From Paenibacillus_V sp046244365 (GTDB lineage Bacteria; Bacillota; Bacilli; Paenibacillales; NBRC-103111): 64,000 bases of DNA. Position numbers and translations under genes: made by a program. The DNA lies in the NCBI RefSeq assembly GCF_046244365.1, contig NZ_CP176395.1, positions 620,001 through 684,000 on the forward strand, given 5' to 3'. This document shows positions 55,527 to 64,000 of the stretch, piece after piece (position 1 is the first letter of the stretch; each line of letters opens with the position of its first letter). The notes beneath the pieces are model-generated. The model was not told where the DNA came from. It saw only the letters and a program-made list of their open reading frames with translations, and searched no databases.

Positions 55527-58108
55527 AAAGAAATAAGTTGCCTTTGTCAAAAAGTAGAAATGTGCGATTATTGTTACTTGCTATGTTAACTATAGTACTA
55601 AGTATTATATTTAATATCTTCACAATAAAAAATGTTCTGATAGGTGTGTATAACTGGCATCTCCACCAACCTGAGACAACCGAAGGGGGGGCAGAGGCAC
55701 TTGTATTGTTTGTAATTATTTGTTTGAGTTTAATATATGTTAAGAAAGGATTATATCGATCAATATTAATATTAATCTCTTGTGCAGTGTATTTAAAACT
55801 TCACCAAGTGCTTATGCCAGCTGTTCTTTCTTTGGTTTATTTAGAAATACTAATCTCAATAGGCATGACGACTCTAAAGTGGTGTAAAATTAAAAAAACA
55901 AACGAAACCAACGTTTACCTAGAATCATTTATTGTAGGTATTCTTGTTTGGAGCGTAGTGGCGCTAGTACTTTCACTAGTAGGCCTAGGTAATTTTAATG
56001 ACTTGCGAATTATGACACTCGGTTTAATGCTATTAAGCATAATAAGTGGGGTTAATAAACCATTTATAGTTTTTGCAATAAAGAATATTTATAATTTGGA
56101 ACCGAAAGCAAAAGTGGGTTCTGCTTTTTTATTGTTAATTATACTTATACAGTTTGCTAAATCTAATACTGCACTAGATTATGATTCATTGTGGTATGGA
56201 CTTCGTCCAGAATATGTTCTCGTCGGTTCTCATTCTTTCTTTGATAACTTAGGTTTAACAATGTTTGTTCATTACTATCCAAAATTATTTGAACTGATAT
56301 TACTTCCATTGAGTAATACCGGAGATTATAGCTTCATTTTAGCGGGAAACACCGTAATGATGATGGTTTTACTCTTTACTATTTATTCTTTTCTTAAATT
56401 AGTAGGATTGCACAAAAAAGAAGCTTTAGTATTTACATGTTTATTAGGAAGCATTCCCGCTTTAGCTAATATGGGGTCGACTGCAAAGACGGATATATTT
56501 TCAACCTTATTTATTGTATTAACTGCTTATTACCTAATGCATTGGTATAAACATAGTTTTAATAGGTATTATCTTGTATTTGCGATATGCACTTCGATGA
56601 TTTCATTAGGTGGAAAAGTTACTAGTTTTCTATACATTCCTTTACTTTTTGCTGGTTTTATAATAACAATTGCTCTTTATAAACTTAAAAATATTACAAT
56701 AGAGCATCAACCTCAACCGCTATTGGAAAATAAAAACTATGCTTTTCAAATCTTTATTTTTTGTTTATCTTTTCTCGTTTTCGGTGGGGTTCTCTATAGA
56801 ACTTTTGTTCTAACGGGGTATCCTCTTTACCCTATATTAGGCAGTCTGTGGAGTAGACTAGGGTTTGAAATTAAATATCCTTTTCTTTCTGATGTTAATG
56901 ATTTTGTCCAAGAACAAGAACAAGTAGATGTATTTAATCACTGGTACAAAATAATTTTTGATCCGAACAGCTATATCCATTATGTTATGGTTTGGCCAGG
57001 GAATTCTTTGTTCTATTTGATGTTTATACTAGGCTTATATGCAGTGTTTTATAGACATAAAGAAATAAAAGGGCAGGATGCATTTATTTTTATTACTTCT
57101 TTACCGCTAATGGTATCAGCAATTTACTATATTATGACATTGCCCCAAGGTGGGGACGGTAACTATTATCTACCCACGTTAATAATTGCAACAGTCGGGC
57201 TGGCATCTATTGTTAAAGCGATTAACTTGAAAATCAGGAAAATAGTTTTGAAAAGTTTGCTATTATTTATCCCTATTCAAATGTGTTTGATGTTTGTTTC
57301 ACATTTTTCATGGAGCTGGGGTACTGCCCCATTCAATTTTGACATAACAAAATCAGATTTCGAATCGAGTGTACGAACAAAAAATAAATTCCAAGCAGCA
57401 GGTTTGCTGGAAATAGAAAATTATTTAGCGAGGTCTTCGGAGAAAAGCAATTGTATTGGTTTCGGAGAAGAACAAACTCTTAATCAACTCTCATGCAGGT
57501 TTGAAGACATCCCACACATGAATTCTAGATATGGGAATCATAATTTATTTGATTCAGAAGAAGCATTTAAAACTTACCTAAGCTGGGCTAAGGTGAAATA
57601 TATTATAATGCCAAAGGGGGCTATCGAAGGCTACAAGCCAGTAATGAGTGTAATTAAGCAAATGGAAGCGTCGGCAGACATAAAGAAAATAAATGGAAGC
57701 AAGTTTTATCTTCTAGAAATTGATGGCCAAATCAGTGTTAACGGAAATGGTAGTAATCTTGAAAGTGCAGAATTGTTGGAAGGGTGGTATGCAAAGGAAA
57801 ATAGTCAAAGGTGGATAAGCAAAAAAGCAGAAGCGATTTTTCAAAGTGGAAATGAAGGAGTACTTACTCTCGAAGGAATTGTTCCGGATACCTTTGATTC
57901 AATGAATGTGAAGTTGTATGTTGATAATGTTTTAGTATCTGAAAAAGAGTTTGAGAAAGGTGGATTTAAAACCGAAATAGTTGTGGATAAAAATAAACTA
58001 CTTAAAATTAGACTTGAATCCAATAACTCATTTGTTCCAAAAAATATAGGGATCAATAATGATATAAGAGAATTAGCTCTATTAATTACAGGGTTAAATC
58101 TTCAGTAA
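55523..58108 (+). CDS. Large membrane protein, probable GT-C type glycosyltransferase
   Basis: 861 residues. About 12-13 membrane helices cover residues 15-610; the first large outer loop contains DYDSLWYGLRPEYVL, where GT-C enzymes place their acidic catalytic residues. The remaining 250 residues are extracytoplasmic with a beta-rich terminal part (about 735-855). No named family motif identified; the call rests on topology and context. A run of seven G (55685-55691) lies near the 5' end. Overlaps manC by 4 bases. It could add a sugar from a polyprenyl-linked donor, such as one made by the GtrB-like protein at 60022. Confidence 0.68.
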   Translation: MKRNKLPLSKSRNVRLLLLAMLTIVLSIIFNIFTIKNVLIGVYNWHLHQPETTEGGAEALVLFVIICLSLIYVKKGLYRSILILISCAVYLKLHQVLMPAVLSLVYLEILISIGMTTLKWCKIKKTNETNVYLESFIVGILVWSVVALVLSLVGLGNFNDLRIMTLGLMLLSIISGVNKPFIVFAIKNIYNLEPKAKVGSAFLLLIILIQFAKSNTALDYDSLWYGLRPEYVLVGSHSFFDNLGLTMFVHYYPKLFELILLPLSNTGDYSFILAGNTVMMMVLLFTIYSFLKLVGLHKKEALVFTCLLGSIPALANMGSTAKTDIFSTLFIVLTAYYLMHWYKHSFNRYYLVFAICTSMISLGGKVTSFLYIPLLFAGFIITIALYKLKNITIEHQPQPLLENKNYAFQIFIFCLSFLVFGGVLYRTFVLTGYPLYPILGSLWSRLGFEIKYPFLSDVNDFVQEQEQVDVFNHWYKIIFDPNSYIHYVMVWPGNSLFYLMFILGLYAVFYRHKEIKGQDAFIFITSLPLMVSAIYYIMTLPQGGDGNYYLPTLIIATVGLASIVKAINLKIRKIVLKSLLLFIPIQMCLMFVSHFSWSWGTAPFNFDITKSDFESSVRTKNKFQAAGLLEIENYLARSSEKSNCIGFGEEQTLNQLSCRFEDIPHMNSRYGNHNLFDSEEAFKTYLSWAKVKYIIMPKGAIEGYKPVMSVIKQMEASADIKKINGSKFYLLEIDGQISVNGNGSNLESAELLEGWYAKENSQRWISKKAEAIFQSGNEGVLTLEGIVPDTFDSMNVKLYVDNVLVSEKEFEKGGFKTEIVVDKNKLLKIRLESNNSFVPKNIGINNDIRELALLITGLNLQ

Positions 58109-58317
58109 TTTCAAGGTTAGGGTGTTATAGGGGGATAATGTGAAGGTGCAAAAAATCAAACTGAATAAGGTTTTTGATTTTTATAGGATATATCAATATT
58201 AGTAATTCGATCCTAACAAAAGTTTACCGGGATATAAGATTATTCGTTTTTTCCTTCAAAGATATTTTTTTCAACGATCAGATTAGCAAGTGATTTCAAA
58301 ATTTAACGGGGAAATTC
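58109..58317. other. AT-rich intergenic stretch after the GT-C-like gene
   Basis: About 210 bases with no gene, no clear terminator and no recognisable repeat. It interrupts an otherwise tightly packed run of genes. Confidence 0.4.
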
Positions 58318-58479
58318 ATGGTTCAGTCAAGCCGATATTCTTATCGACATTGGGAGACTCCACAGAGAGTGCTTCTTTCAATTCCAAATAAAGATAGCGG
58401 TTGGAAAGAGGAATATATCCCTACGATTGAAGAGATTAAACAATATTTCAATGCAAAGCCCTATAGATTTAAATATTAA
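58318..58479 (+). CDS. Small hypothetical ORF (53 aa), possibly a gene remnant
   Basis: ATG 58318 with GGGGA upstream encodes a basic 53-residue peptide beginning MVQSSRYSYRHW and ending NAKPYRFKY. It has no signal peptide, membrane helix or recognisable family. It could be a small real gene, or the C-terminal remnant of a larger enzyme left by rearrangement, which would explain the gap on both sides. It ends 20 bases before the FdtA-type gene. Confidence 0.35.
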   Translation: MVQSSRYSYRHWETPQRVLLSIPNKDSGWKEEYIPTIEEIKQYFNAKPYRFKY

Positions 58480-58499
58480 GTTAAAATGGAGGAATGTCT

Positions 58500-58910
58500 A
58501 TGGCATCTTTAGTTAAAAGCGAAATGATTCAAATACAAGAGCTAGGAGATGAGCGAGGCTTACTAGCAGTCATTGAAGAAAATCGAACGATTCCTTTTGA
58601 CATTAAAAGGGTTTTCTATATTTACGGTACTCGAGAAAATGTGCGTCGAGGTTTTCATGGGCATTTTAAAACCAGACAAGCACTGATCGCGGTTGCAGGG
58701 TCTTGTAAAGTGTACCTAGATAACTTGCGGAGAAAAGAAGATGTATTACTTGATTCACCGACAAAGATTTTGATCTTAGAGCCGAATGATTGGCACGAAA
58801 TGTATAACTTCTCATCAGATTGCGTTTTATTAGTCCTCGCATCGCATTTATATGATTCAGAGGACTACATAAGGGACTATAACAAGTTTTTAGAAGTATA
58901 CGGGCAATAA
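58500..58910 (+). CDS. dTDP-4-oxo-6-deoxyglucose 3,4-ketoisomerase (FdtA/QdtA, WxcM-like cupin)
   Basis: 136 residues, a single cupin domain. Conserved: GDERGLLAVIE, KRVFYIYGT, RRGFHGHFKT (active-site His pair) and EPNDWHEMYNF. It isomerises dTDP-4-keto-6-deoxyglucose to the 3-keto sugar that the next enzyme aminates. FdtA and QdtA differ in C4 stereochemistry of the product and cannot be separated here. ATG 58500 is favoured over 58494 by the TGGAGG site 7 bases upstream. Confidence 0.9.
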   Translation: MASLVKSEMIQIQELGDERGLLAVIEENRTIPFDIKRVFYIYGTRENVRRGFHGHFKTRQALIAVAGSCKVYLDNLRRKEDVLLDSPTKILILEPNDWHEMYNFSSDCVLLVLASHLYDSEDYIRDYNKFLEVYGQ

Positions 58911-58940
58911 TCACAGTATTAAAAAATAGGGGGGAAAGTA

Positions 58941-60044
58941 ATGATTCCTTTTTTGGATTTAAAACAAATAAATTTGCGTCATGAAGAAGAGATCATGCAA
59001 AGTATAAGTCGATTTTTACATTCGGGCTGGTATATTCTTGGACAAGAAGTAGAGCAATTTGAAAATGAATTTGCAGAGTATTGTGGGACGAAGTATTGCC
59101 TCGGAGTAGCAAATGCTTTGGATGCACTGACTTTAATCCTTAGAGCATATGATATCGGGGAAGGGGATGAAGTAATTGTCCCTTCAAATACGTATATTGC
59201 TTCTATTCTATCCATTTCAGCTAATGGAGCTACTCCTATCTTGGTAGAACCCAATATTGAAACATACAATATTGACCCGTCTATGATTGAAGAAAAGATT
59301 ACTCCTCGTACTAAAGCGATTTTGGTAGTACATCTATATGGACAAGCTTGCAATATGGCACCTATTCAAGCACTGGCCAAGAAATATGGGCTTAGAATCA
59401 TTGAGGATTGTGCGCAGGCTCATGGTGCAATCTATAATGGGCAGCGAGTAGGAAACTTAGGGGATGCTGCGGCATTTAGCTTTTATCCTGGCAAAAACCT
59501 AGGAGCCCTGGGTGATGGTGGAGCTATTACAATCAACGACGATGATACGTATTTGAAATTAAGAGCTCTGCGTAATTATGGTTCCCATAAAAAGTATGAA
59601 AACTTATATAAAGGTGTAAATTCACGCTTGGATGAACTGCATGCTGCAGTATTGAGAATGAAATTGAAATATTTAGATGAAGATAACCAGAAGAGGAGGG
59701 ATATTGCGGATTATTACAATAAACACTTAAAAAATGATCTACTTGATTTGCCGATTGTAGAAAATGGCGATTTGCTTACCCACGTTTGGCATGTATATGT
59801 AATTCGTACAAATAATCGAGACAATCTTCAAAGTTACTTGACAGAGAAAGGGATTCAAACATTAATTCACTATCCAATCCCCCCTCACAAGCAAGAGGCT
59901 TATAAGGAATGGAGCGATCATCAATACCCGTTATCTGAGAAAATTCATAGAGAGATTTTAAGTTTGCCCATTAGTCCAGTTATGCCCATTGAGGATGCGG
60001 AAAAGGTAGTGAAGGCATTAAATGAGTACAAAGAAGCTTTTTAG
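58941..60044 (+). CDS. DegT/DnrJ/EryC1 sugar aminotransferase (FdtB/QdtB type)
   Basis: 367 residues, PLP-dependent fold I. Motifs: IPFLDLKQIN start, NALDALTLILRAY, EDCAQAHGA, and the PLP lysine in FSFYPGKNLGALGDGGA. It aminates the 3-keto intermediate to a dTDP-3-amino-3,6-dideoxyhexose. It follows the ketoisomerase gene after 30 bases and overlaps the next gene by 23 bases. Confidence 0.93.
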   Translation: MIPFLDLKQINLRHEEEIMQSISRFLHSGWYILGQEVEQFENEFAEYCGTKYCLGVANALDALTLILRAYDIGEGDEVIVPSNTYIASILSISANGATPILVEPNIETYNIDPSMIEEKITPRTKAILVVHLYGQACNMAPIQALAKKYGLRIIEDCAQAHGAIYNGQRVGNLGDAAAFSFYPGKNLGALGDGGAITINDDDTYLKLRALRNYGSHKKYENLYKGVNSRLDELHAAVLRMKLKYLDEDNQKRRDIADYYNKHLKNDLLDLPIVENGDLLTHVWHVYVIRTNNRDNLQSYLTEKGIQTLIHYPIPPHKQEAYKEWSDHQYPLSEKIHREILSLPISPVMPIEDAEKVVKALNEYKEAF

Positions 60045-60954
60045 TATTGTTGTACCGATTTACTACAATGAATTGAATATTCCTTATACAATACCTCGGT
60101 TAAAAAACTTGCAAGCCTTACTGATAGGGTATGATTTGGAATTGATTTTTGTAGATGATGGTTCACGAGACAAGTCTTATGAGTTATTACTAAAAGAAAG
60201 ACAACTTGATACTAGAGTTAAAGTAATCAAATTAAGTAAAAACTTTGGTTCCATGTCTGCGATTCAAGCAGGATTGCAGTTCGCTGCAGGAGACTGTGTA
60301 GGTATAATTTCTGCTGACTTGCAGGACCCGCCGGAATTATTTGTCGATATGATCAAATGTTGGGAAAATGGAAAAAAGGTGGTTATGGCCACCAGATCAG
60401 ACAGAGAAGAATCTTTTTCACAAAAAATGTATTCTAATACGTATTATACATTGATGAAACGTTTTGCTATTAAAGATTACCCTGAGGGTGGCTTTGATTT
60501 TGTTTTAATAGACAAACAAGTAGTCGGTGAGTTACGTAATATTTCTGAGAAAAATACGAATATTATGAGTTTGATTTTTTGGTTGGGGCATCCTCAAGAG
60601 ACTTTCCCCTATGTTCGACAGGAAAGAAAGTTGGGTAAATCGAGATGGACGCTCAGTAAGAAAATAAAGCTTTTTGTCGATTCCTTTGTGAGCTTCTCAT
60701 ATGCACCCATTAGATTTATGTCTGTAATAGGATTTGTCACAGCATTTATAAGTTTTCTTTACGGTATTTTTGTTGTGATTAACGCTATTTTTGGAGCAGT
60801 TGATTTGCAAGGCTGGTCTTCAATTATTGCTTTAATTACTTTTTTATTAGGTCTAATAATGGTCATGTTAGGTATAATCGGGGAATATCTCTGGAGAATA
60901 CTTGATGAAACCAGGAAAAGACCAGCCTATATTATTGATGAAACGCATATATGA
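60022..60954 (+). CDS. Polyprenyl-phosphate glycosyltransferase (GtrB/DPM1 type)
   Basis: 310 residues. Soluble GT2 domain at about 1-225 (VPIYYNELNI, VDDGSRDKS, ISADLQDPPEL, RQERKLGKSRWT), then two C-terminal membrane helices (about 233-290). Such enzymes transfer a sugar to undecaprenyl phosphate on the inner face. A GtrA-type flippase gene is 576 bases downstream. Together they would supply a lipid-linked donor for side-chain decoration outside the membrane. Confidence 0.92.
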   Translation: MSTKKLFSIVVPIYYNELNIPYTIPRLKNLQALLIGYDLELIFVDDGSRDKSYELLLKERQLDTRVKVIKLSKNFGSMSAIQAGLQFAAGDCVGIISADLQDPPELFVDMIKCWENGKKVVMATRSDREESFSQKMYSNTYYTLMKRFAIKDYPEGGFDFVLIDKQVVGELRNISEKNTNIMSLIFWLGHPQETFPYVRQERKLGKSRWTLSKKIKLFVDSFVSFSYAPIRFMSVIGFVTAFISFLYGIFVVINAIFGAVDLQGWSSIIALITFLLGLIMVMLGIIGEYLWRILDETRKRPAYIIDETHI

Positions 60955-60974
60955 TTTGATTTAGGGAGGGTACC

Positions 60975-61529
60975 ATGAGTTATTACAAACATATACAAGC
61001 GCTGGTGGAATCTACAAGTATTGGTGAAAACACACGGGTGTGGGCATTTGCGCACATTTTGCCGAATGCAGTAATAGGCAACGATTGTAACATAAATGAT
61101 CATACTTTTATTGAGAATGATGTGATATTGGGAGACAATGTAACTGTAAAATCTGGAGTATATATCTGGGATGGAGCAAGAATAGGTGATAACGTTTTTA
61201 TTGGCCCCAATGTTACTTTTACTAATGATCTAACCCCCCGATCCAAGCAATATCCAGATAAATTTGAGCAGACCATCATTGAGGAATGGGCATCTATTGG
61301 AGCAAACTCGACGATAATTGCAGGAAACAAGATTGGAAGGTATGCAATGGTGGGTGCAGGTTCGGTTGTGACTAAGGATATTCCAGCTCATACATTGTGG
61401 TATGGAAATCCTGCTAAAATGAGAGGGTATGTATGTTGCTGTGGCACCAAATTAAATGGTGAACTTGTATGTCCGAGATGTGCTAAAACATATCAGATAT
61501 TGGACAATCAGATTGTTCAAAAGGCTTAA
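60975..61529 (+). CDS. Sugar N-acetyltransferase (FdtC/QdtC, left-handed beta-helix)
   Basis: 184 residues. Hexapeptide repeats fill about residues 10-145 (VIGNDCNINDHTFIENDV, GANSTIIAGNKIG). The C-terminus carries a small CCC...CPRC zinc-ribbon-like tail seen in many sugar acetyltransferases of this group. It would acetylate the 3-amino group, completing dTDP-Fuc3NAc or dTDP-Qui3NAc. GGGAGGG lies before the ATG. Confidence 0.9.
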   Translation: MSYYKHIQALVESTSIGENTRVWAFAHILPNAVIGNDCNINDHTFIENDVILGDNVTVKSGVYIWDGARIGDNVFIGPNVTFTNDLTPRSKQYPDKFEQTIIEEWASIGANSTIIAGNKIGRYAMVGAGSVVTKDIPAHTLWYGNPAKMRGYVCCCGTKLNGELVCPRCAKTYQILDNQIVQKA

Positions 61530-61530
61530 T

Positions 61531-61917
61531 ATGGCTTGGTTTTTTAGTATGGTACAGAAGTATAGAGAGTTTGTCGGCTTTGCCTTGGTGGGGATACTGA
61601 ATACAGCAGTAACATATGGCATTTATTTAAGTTTACTAAATATTTTCTCATATTCACTTGCTTATTCGCTTGCCTATGTACTTGGTATTTTTTTTGCTTA
61701 TTTTTTAAATTCCATATTTGTATTTAAACAGAAAATTTCATTGATCAAGTTTTTGAAATTTCCAATTGTTTATGCAGTCCAATATTTGAGTAATTTGTTG
61801 ATTACAGTGATTTTAGTTGAACTTCTAAATATTAGTCAGGGACTCTCATTATTATTGGCAATAGGAGTTACTTTCCCTGCAACGTATATTATCACCAGGT
61901 TTATATTAAAAAAATAA
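61531..61917 (+). CDS. GtrA-like membrane protein (sugar-lipid flippase)
   Basis: 128 residues with four membrane helices in the GtrA pattern (FVGFALVGILNTAVTYGIYL, then FLNSIFVFK). The start is ATG 61531, next to the preceding stop, with AAAAGG upstream. GtrA proteins flip the undecaprenyl-linked sugar made by GtrB enzymes. Confidence 0.88.
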   Translation: MAWFFSMVQKYREFVGFALVGILNTAVTYGIYLSLLNIFSYSLAYSLAYVLGIFFAYFLNSIFVFKQKISLIKFLKFPIVYAVQYLSNLLITVILVELLNISQGLSLLLAIGVTFPATYIITRFILKK

Positions 61918-61937
61918 GATATTGGAGTGAAGAATAC

Positions 61938-62681
61938 GTGAAAGGTATTATTCTTGCCGGCGGCACAGGATCCCGCTTATACCCGTTAACAAAAGTTACT
62001 AACAAGCATCTTTTGCCAGTAGGCAAGTATCCAATGATTTTCCACTCGGTTTCAAAACTCAAAGAAGCTGACATTAAGGATATTCTCATAGTTACTGGAA
62101 AAGATCACATGGGAGATGTCGTCAACTTATTAGGGAGTGGAACGGAGCTAGGTGTTTCATTCACCTATAAAGTTCAAGATGAAGCGGGTGGAATTGCTCA
62201 AGCACTAGGGCTGGCCAAACATTTTGTAGGAACAGATCAAATGGTTGTTATTCTAGGGGATAATGTATTCTCCGACAGTATAACACCTTACGTAAAAAAC
62301 TTTAAAGAGCAGAAATTTGGAGCGAAGATTTTACTTCAAGAAGTACATGATCCGCAACGTTACGGTGTAGCAGAACTGAACGGAACAAGAATTGTCTCGA
62401 TAGAGGAGAAGCCAAAAAGCCCTAAGAGTAGTTTTGCCGTAACAGGTATTTATATGTACGATAATAAGGTTTTTGATATCGTTAAAACATTAGCACCGTC
62501 GGATCGGGGCGAAATGGAAATCACGGATGTAAATAATGCATATATTAATCGTAATCAATTATCTTATGACGTACTGCTGGGCTGGTGGACAGATGCAGGG
62601 ACACATAGTTCTTTGGCTAGAGCCAATGAATTAGCGAAGAGTATAACATTTGGTGTGGAATTTGGAAAGCTTAAAATATAA
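61938..62681 (+). CDS. rmlA: Glucose-1-phosphate thymidylyltransferase (short form)
   Basis: 247 residues. GGTGSRLYPLTKVTNKHLLP at the N-terminus, QDEAGGIAQAL, LGDNVF, and WWTDAGTH are RmlA signatures. This is the shorter version of about 245 residues, lacking the C-terminal allosteric helices of enterobacterial RmlA (about 290). It makes dTDP-glucose for both the 3-acetamido sugar and possibly dTDP-rhamnose. Start GTG 61938 with TTGGAGTGAAG upstream. Confidence 0.92.
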   Translation: MKGIILAGGTGSRLYPLTKVTNKHLLPVGKYPMIFHSVSKLKEADIKDILIVTGKDHMGDVVNLLGSGTELGVSFTYKVQDEAGGIAQALGLAKHFVGTDQMVVILGDNVFSDSITPYVKNFKEQKFGAKILLQEVHDPQRYGVAELNGTRIVSIEEKPKSPKSSFAVTGIYMYDNKVFDIVKTLAPSDRGEMEITDVNNAYINRNQLSYDVLLGWWTDAGTHSSLARANELAKSITFGVEFGKLKI

Positions 62682-62693
62682 TGAGGTGCCGTT

Positions 62694-63239
62694 GTGAAGA
62701 TAATCGAGACGAAGTTGAGCGGAGTCCATATTCTTGAACCCGATATTTTTGTGGATCATCGCGGTTTTTTTATGGAAAGCTACAATCGTGATCGGCTCTT
62801 ATGTATGGGACTTGATCATGAATTTGTTCAAGATAATCACTCACTATCGGTTGAAGCCGGTGTGTTGAGGGGACTTCACTATCAATTAGCCCCCAAAGCA
62901 CAAACGAAACTCGTTCGTGTGATTGCAGGTGCTGTCTATGACGTCGTTGTTGATATTAGAAAAGAATCTCAAACTTATGGACAGTGGATTGGCGTCAAAC
63001 TTTCCGCAAAGAACAAGAAACAACTGTTCGTACCTAAGGGGTTTGCCCATGGCTTTTGCACAATCGAACCCAATACTGAAGTTTTATATAAAGTGGACGA
63101 ATATTATTCTTCGGAGCATGATCGAGGGATTTTATGGAGTGATCCAGTTCTTGGTATCGAATGGCCGGTTTCAAAACCGATTTTGTCAGGGAAAGATGAG
63201 GAGCATCCGTGTCTGTTTGATGCGGACAACAATTTCTAA
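62694..63239 (+). CDS. rmlC: dTDP-4-dehydrorhamnose 3,5-epimerase
   Basis: 181 residues, cupin. DHRGFFMESY, the catalytic GVLRGLHYQ (His), VDIRKES, and PKGFAHGF are standard RmlC motifs. Its presence implies that dTDP-L-rhamnose is also made, with rmlD probably beyond the window. Start GTG 62694 with GAGGTG upstream. Confidence 0.95.
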   Translation: MKIIETKLSGVHILEPDIFVDHRGFFMESYNRDRLLCMGLDHEFVQDNHSLSVEAGVLRGLHYQLAPKAQTKLVRVIAGAVYDVVVDIRKESQTYGQWIGVKLSAKNKKQLFVPKGFAHGFCTIEPNTEVLYKVDEYYSSEHDRGILWSDPVLGIEWPVSKPILSGKDEEHPCLFDADNNF

Positions 63240-63254
63240 TAGTGGAGGCGTGAC

Positions 63255-64000
63255 ATGAAGGTTTTAGTTACAGGTGGTGCCGGTTTTATCGGCAGTAACT
63301 TTGTTCTATATTTGCTTACTAAATACCCAGACTATGAAATTGTTAATCTGGATGCTTTGACATATGCGGGCAATTTGGAGAATTTGGTGTCAGTACAGAA
63401 TAATTCGAAACACACGTTCGTGAAAGGGGATATCTCAGACCGAGTACTTGTAGACGGTTTGTTTTCACAGGGGGTTGACGTAGTGGTTAACTTCGCAGCT
63501 GAATCTCACGTTGATCGCAGCATTACGGAACCGGATATTTTTGTGCGGACAAATGTAATGGGTACGCAAGTTCTTTTGGATGCAGCTAAGAAATACGGTG
63601 TACAGAAATTCGTTCAGGTTTCTACGGATGAAGTATATGGCACTCTTGGCGAAACGGGGCTTTTCACGGAAGAAACGCCGCTTGCTCCCAATAGCCCGTA
63701 TTCCGCAAGCAAAGCCGGTGGAGATCTACTCGTGCGGGCTTATCACGAAACCTTCGGGTTGACAGTCAATATTACTAGGTGCTCGAACAACTACGGGCCA
63801 TTTCAATTTCCTGAAAAGCTCATCCCTCTAATCATTGCTAATGCATTAAGCGATAAATCGCTTCCGGTATACGGTGATGGCTTGAATGTTCGCGATTGGT
63901 TATATGTTGAGGATCATTGCAGTGCAATCGACCTGGTCATGCATGAAGGAAAGAATGGCGAAGTATATAATATCGGCGGAAATAACGAACGGACGAACAT
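63255..64000 (+). CDS. rmlB: dTDP-glucose 4,6-dehydratase, truncated by the window end
   Basis: At least 248 codons, open to the last base. NAD site VTGGAGFIGSNFV (5-17), FAAESHVDRSI, the active-site STDEVYG and YSASKAGGD (YxxxK), and RCSNNYGP identify RmlB. It makes the 4-keto-6-deoxy intermediate shared by the FdtA branch and rhamnose synthesis. ATG 63255 with TGGAGG upstream, 15 bases after rmlC. The C-terminal third lies outside the window. Confidence 0.95.
   Translation, partial: MKVLVTGGAGFIGSNFVLYLLTKYPDYEIVNLDALTYAGNLENLVSVQNNSKHTFVKGDISDRVLVDGLFSQGVDVVVNFAAESHVDRSITEPDIFVRTNVMGTQVLLDAAKKYGVQKFVQVSTDEVYGTLGETGLFTEETPLAPNSPYSASKAGGDLLVRAYHETFGLTVNITRCSNNYGPFQFPEKLIPLIIANALSDKSLPVYGDGLNVRDWLYVEDHCSAIDLVMHEGKNGEVYNIGGNNERTN

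Noticed and set aside
1..64000. CRISPR arrays, prophage, tRNA and rRNA genes
   Set aside because: No regularly spaced repeats, phage structural genes or structural RNA sequences were recognised anywhere in the window.

Overview
The window looks like chromosomal DNA of a spore-forming, S-layer-bearing Firmicute of the Paenibacillus type (Paenibacillaceae). The evidence is a T-box leader in front of leuA, a CIRCE operator in front of groESL, secreted proteins with triple SLH domains, copper-amine-oxidase-like repeats, and Firmicute-style Shine-Dalgarno sites throughout. No rRNA, tRNA or CRISPR array was seen.

Region 1 (1-14.76 kb, visibly GC-rich) is housekeeping. It holds leuA behind the end of a T-box, a dense DnaA-box cluster (1952-2466), a large exported membrane protein of unknown function, an ABC-F protein (minus strand), an EEP-family phosphohydrolase, 5-formyl-THF cyclo-ligase, moaC, moaB and a MoeA-like gene (cofactor synthesis), tatA and tatC (export of folded cofactor proteins), then groES and groEL. 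The order ABC-F / moaC / tatA / tatC / groESL resembles the gcp-ydiF-moaC-tatAyCy-groESL neighbourhood of Bacillus subtilis.

Region 2 (15.07-22.96 kb, still GC-rich) looks like a c-di-GMP-linked exopolysaccharide locus. It has a lipoprotein with two NodB-type deacetylase domains, a UDP-HexNAc dehydrogenase and a PilZ domain fused to a membrane family-2 synthase. These are followed by three broken genes: a membrane-anchored deacetylase, a GH18-like hydrolase and a diguanylate cyclase remnant. The broken part carries many single-base frameshifts and is either a decaying locus or poor sequence.

Region 3 (23.1-38.2 kb, AT-rich, lowest GC at about 30-38 kb) is a Wzx/Wzy-type polysaccharide cluster. 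It contains an epimerase (minus strand), a CpsB phosphatase, an SLH surface protein, the CpsC/CpsD chain-length and tyrosine-kinase pair, GalU, an initiating sugar-phosphate transferase, Wzx, a Wzy-like polymerase and four glycosyltransferases. A decayed IS630-type transposase (32.04-32.46 kb) lies inside it. An ISL3-type element with an intact 8-bp target duplication (38226-39649) closes it.

Region 4 (39.7-44.1 kb) is a compact cassette: a MacB-type ABC ATPase and permease with no membrane-fusion protein, followed by three exported proteins of unknown function.

Region 5 (44.2-64 kb) looks like an S-layer or cell-surface glycosylation cluster. It has an SLH protein and a Wzy_C/TPR ligase on the minus strand. 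On the plus strand are a Wzm/Wzt-type glycan ABC exporter, a giant methyltransferase-GT2-GT4 protein, a bifunctional GDP-mannose enzyme, a GT-C-like membrane protein, and an FdtA/FdtB/FdtC-type route to a dTDP-3-acetamido-3,6-dideoxyhexose interleaved with gtrB and gtrA. rmlA, rmlC and rmlB follow, and rmlB runs off the window end.
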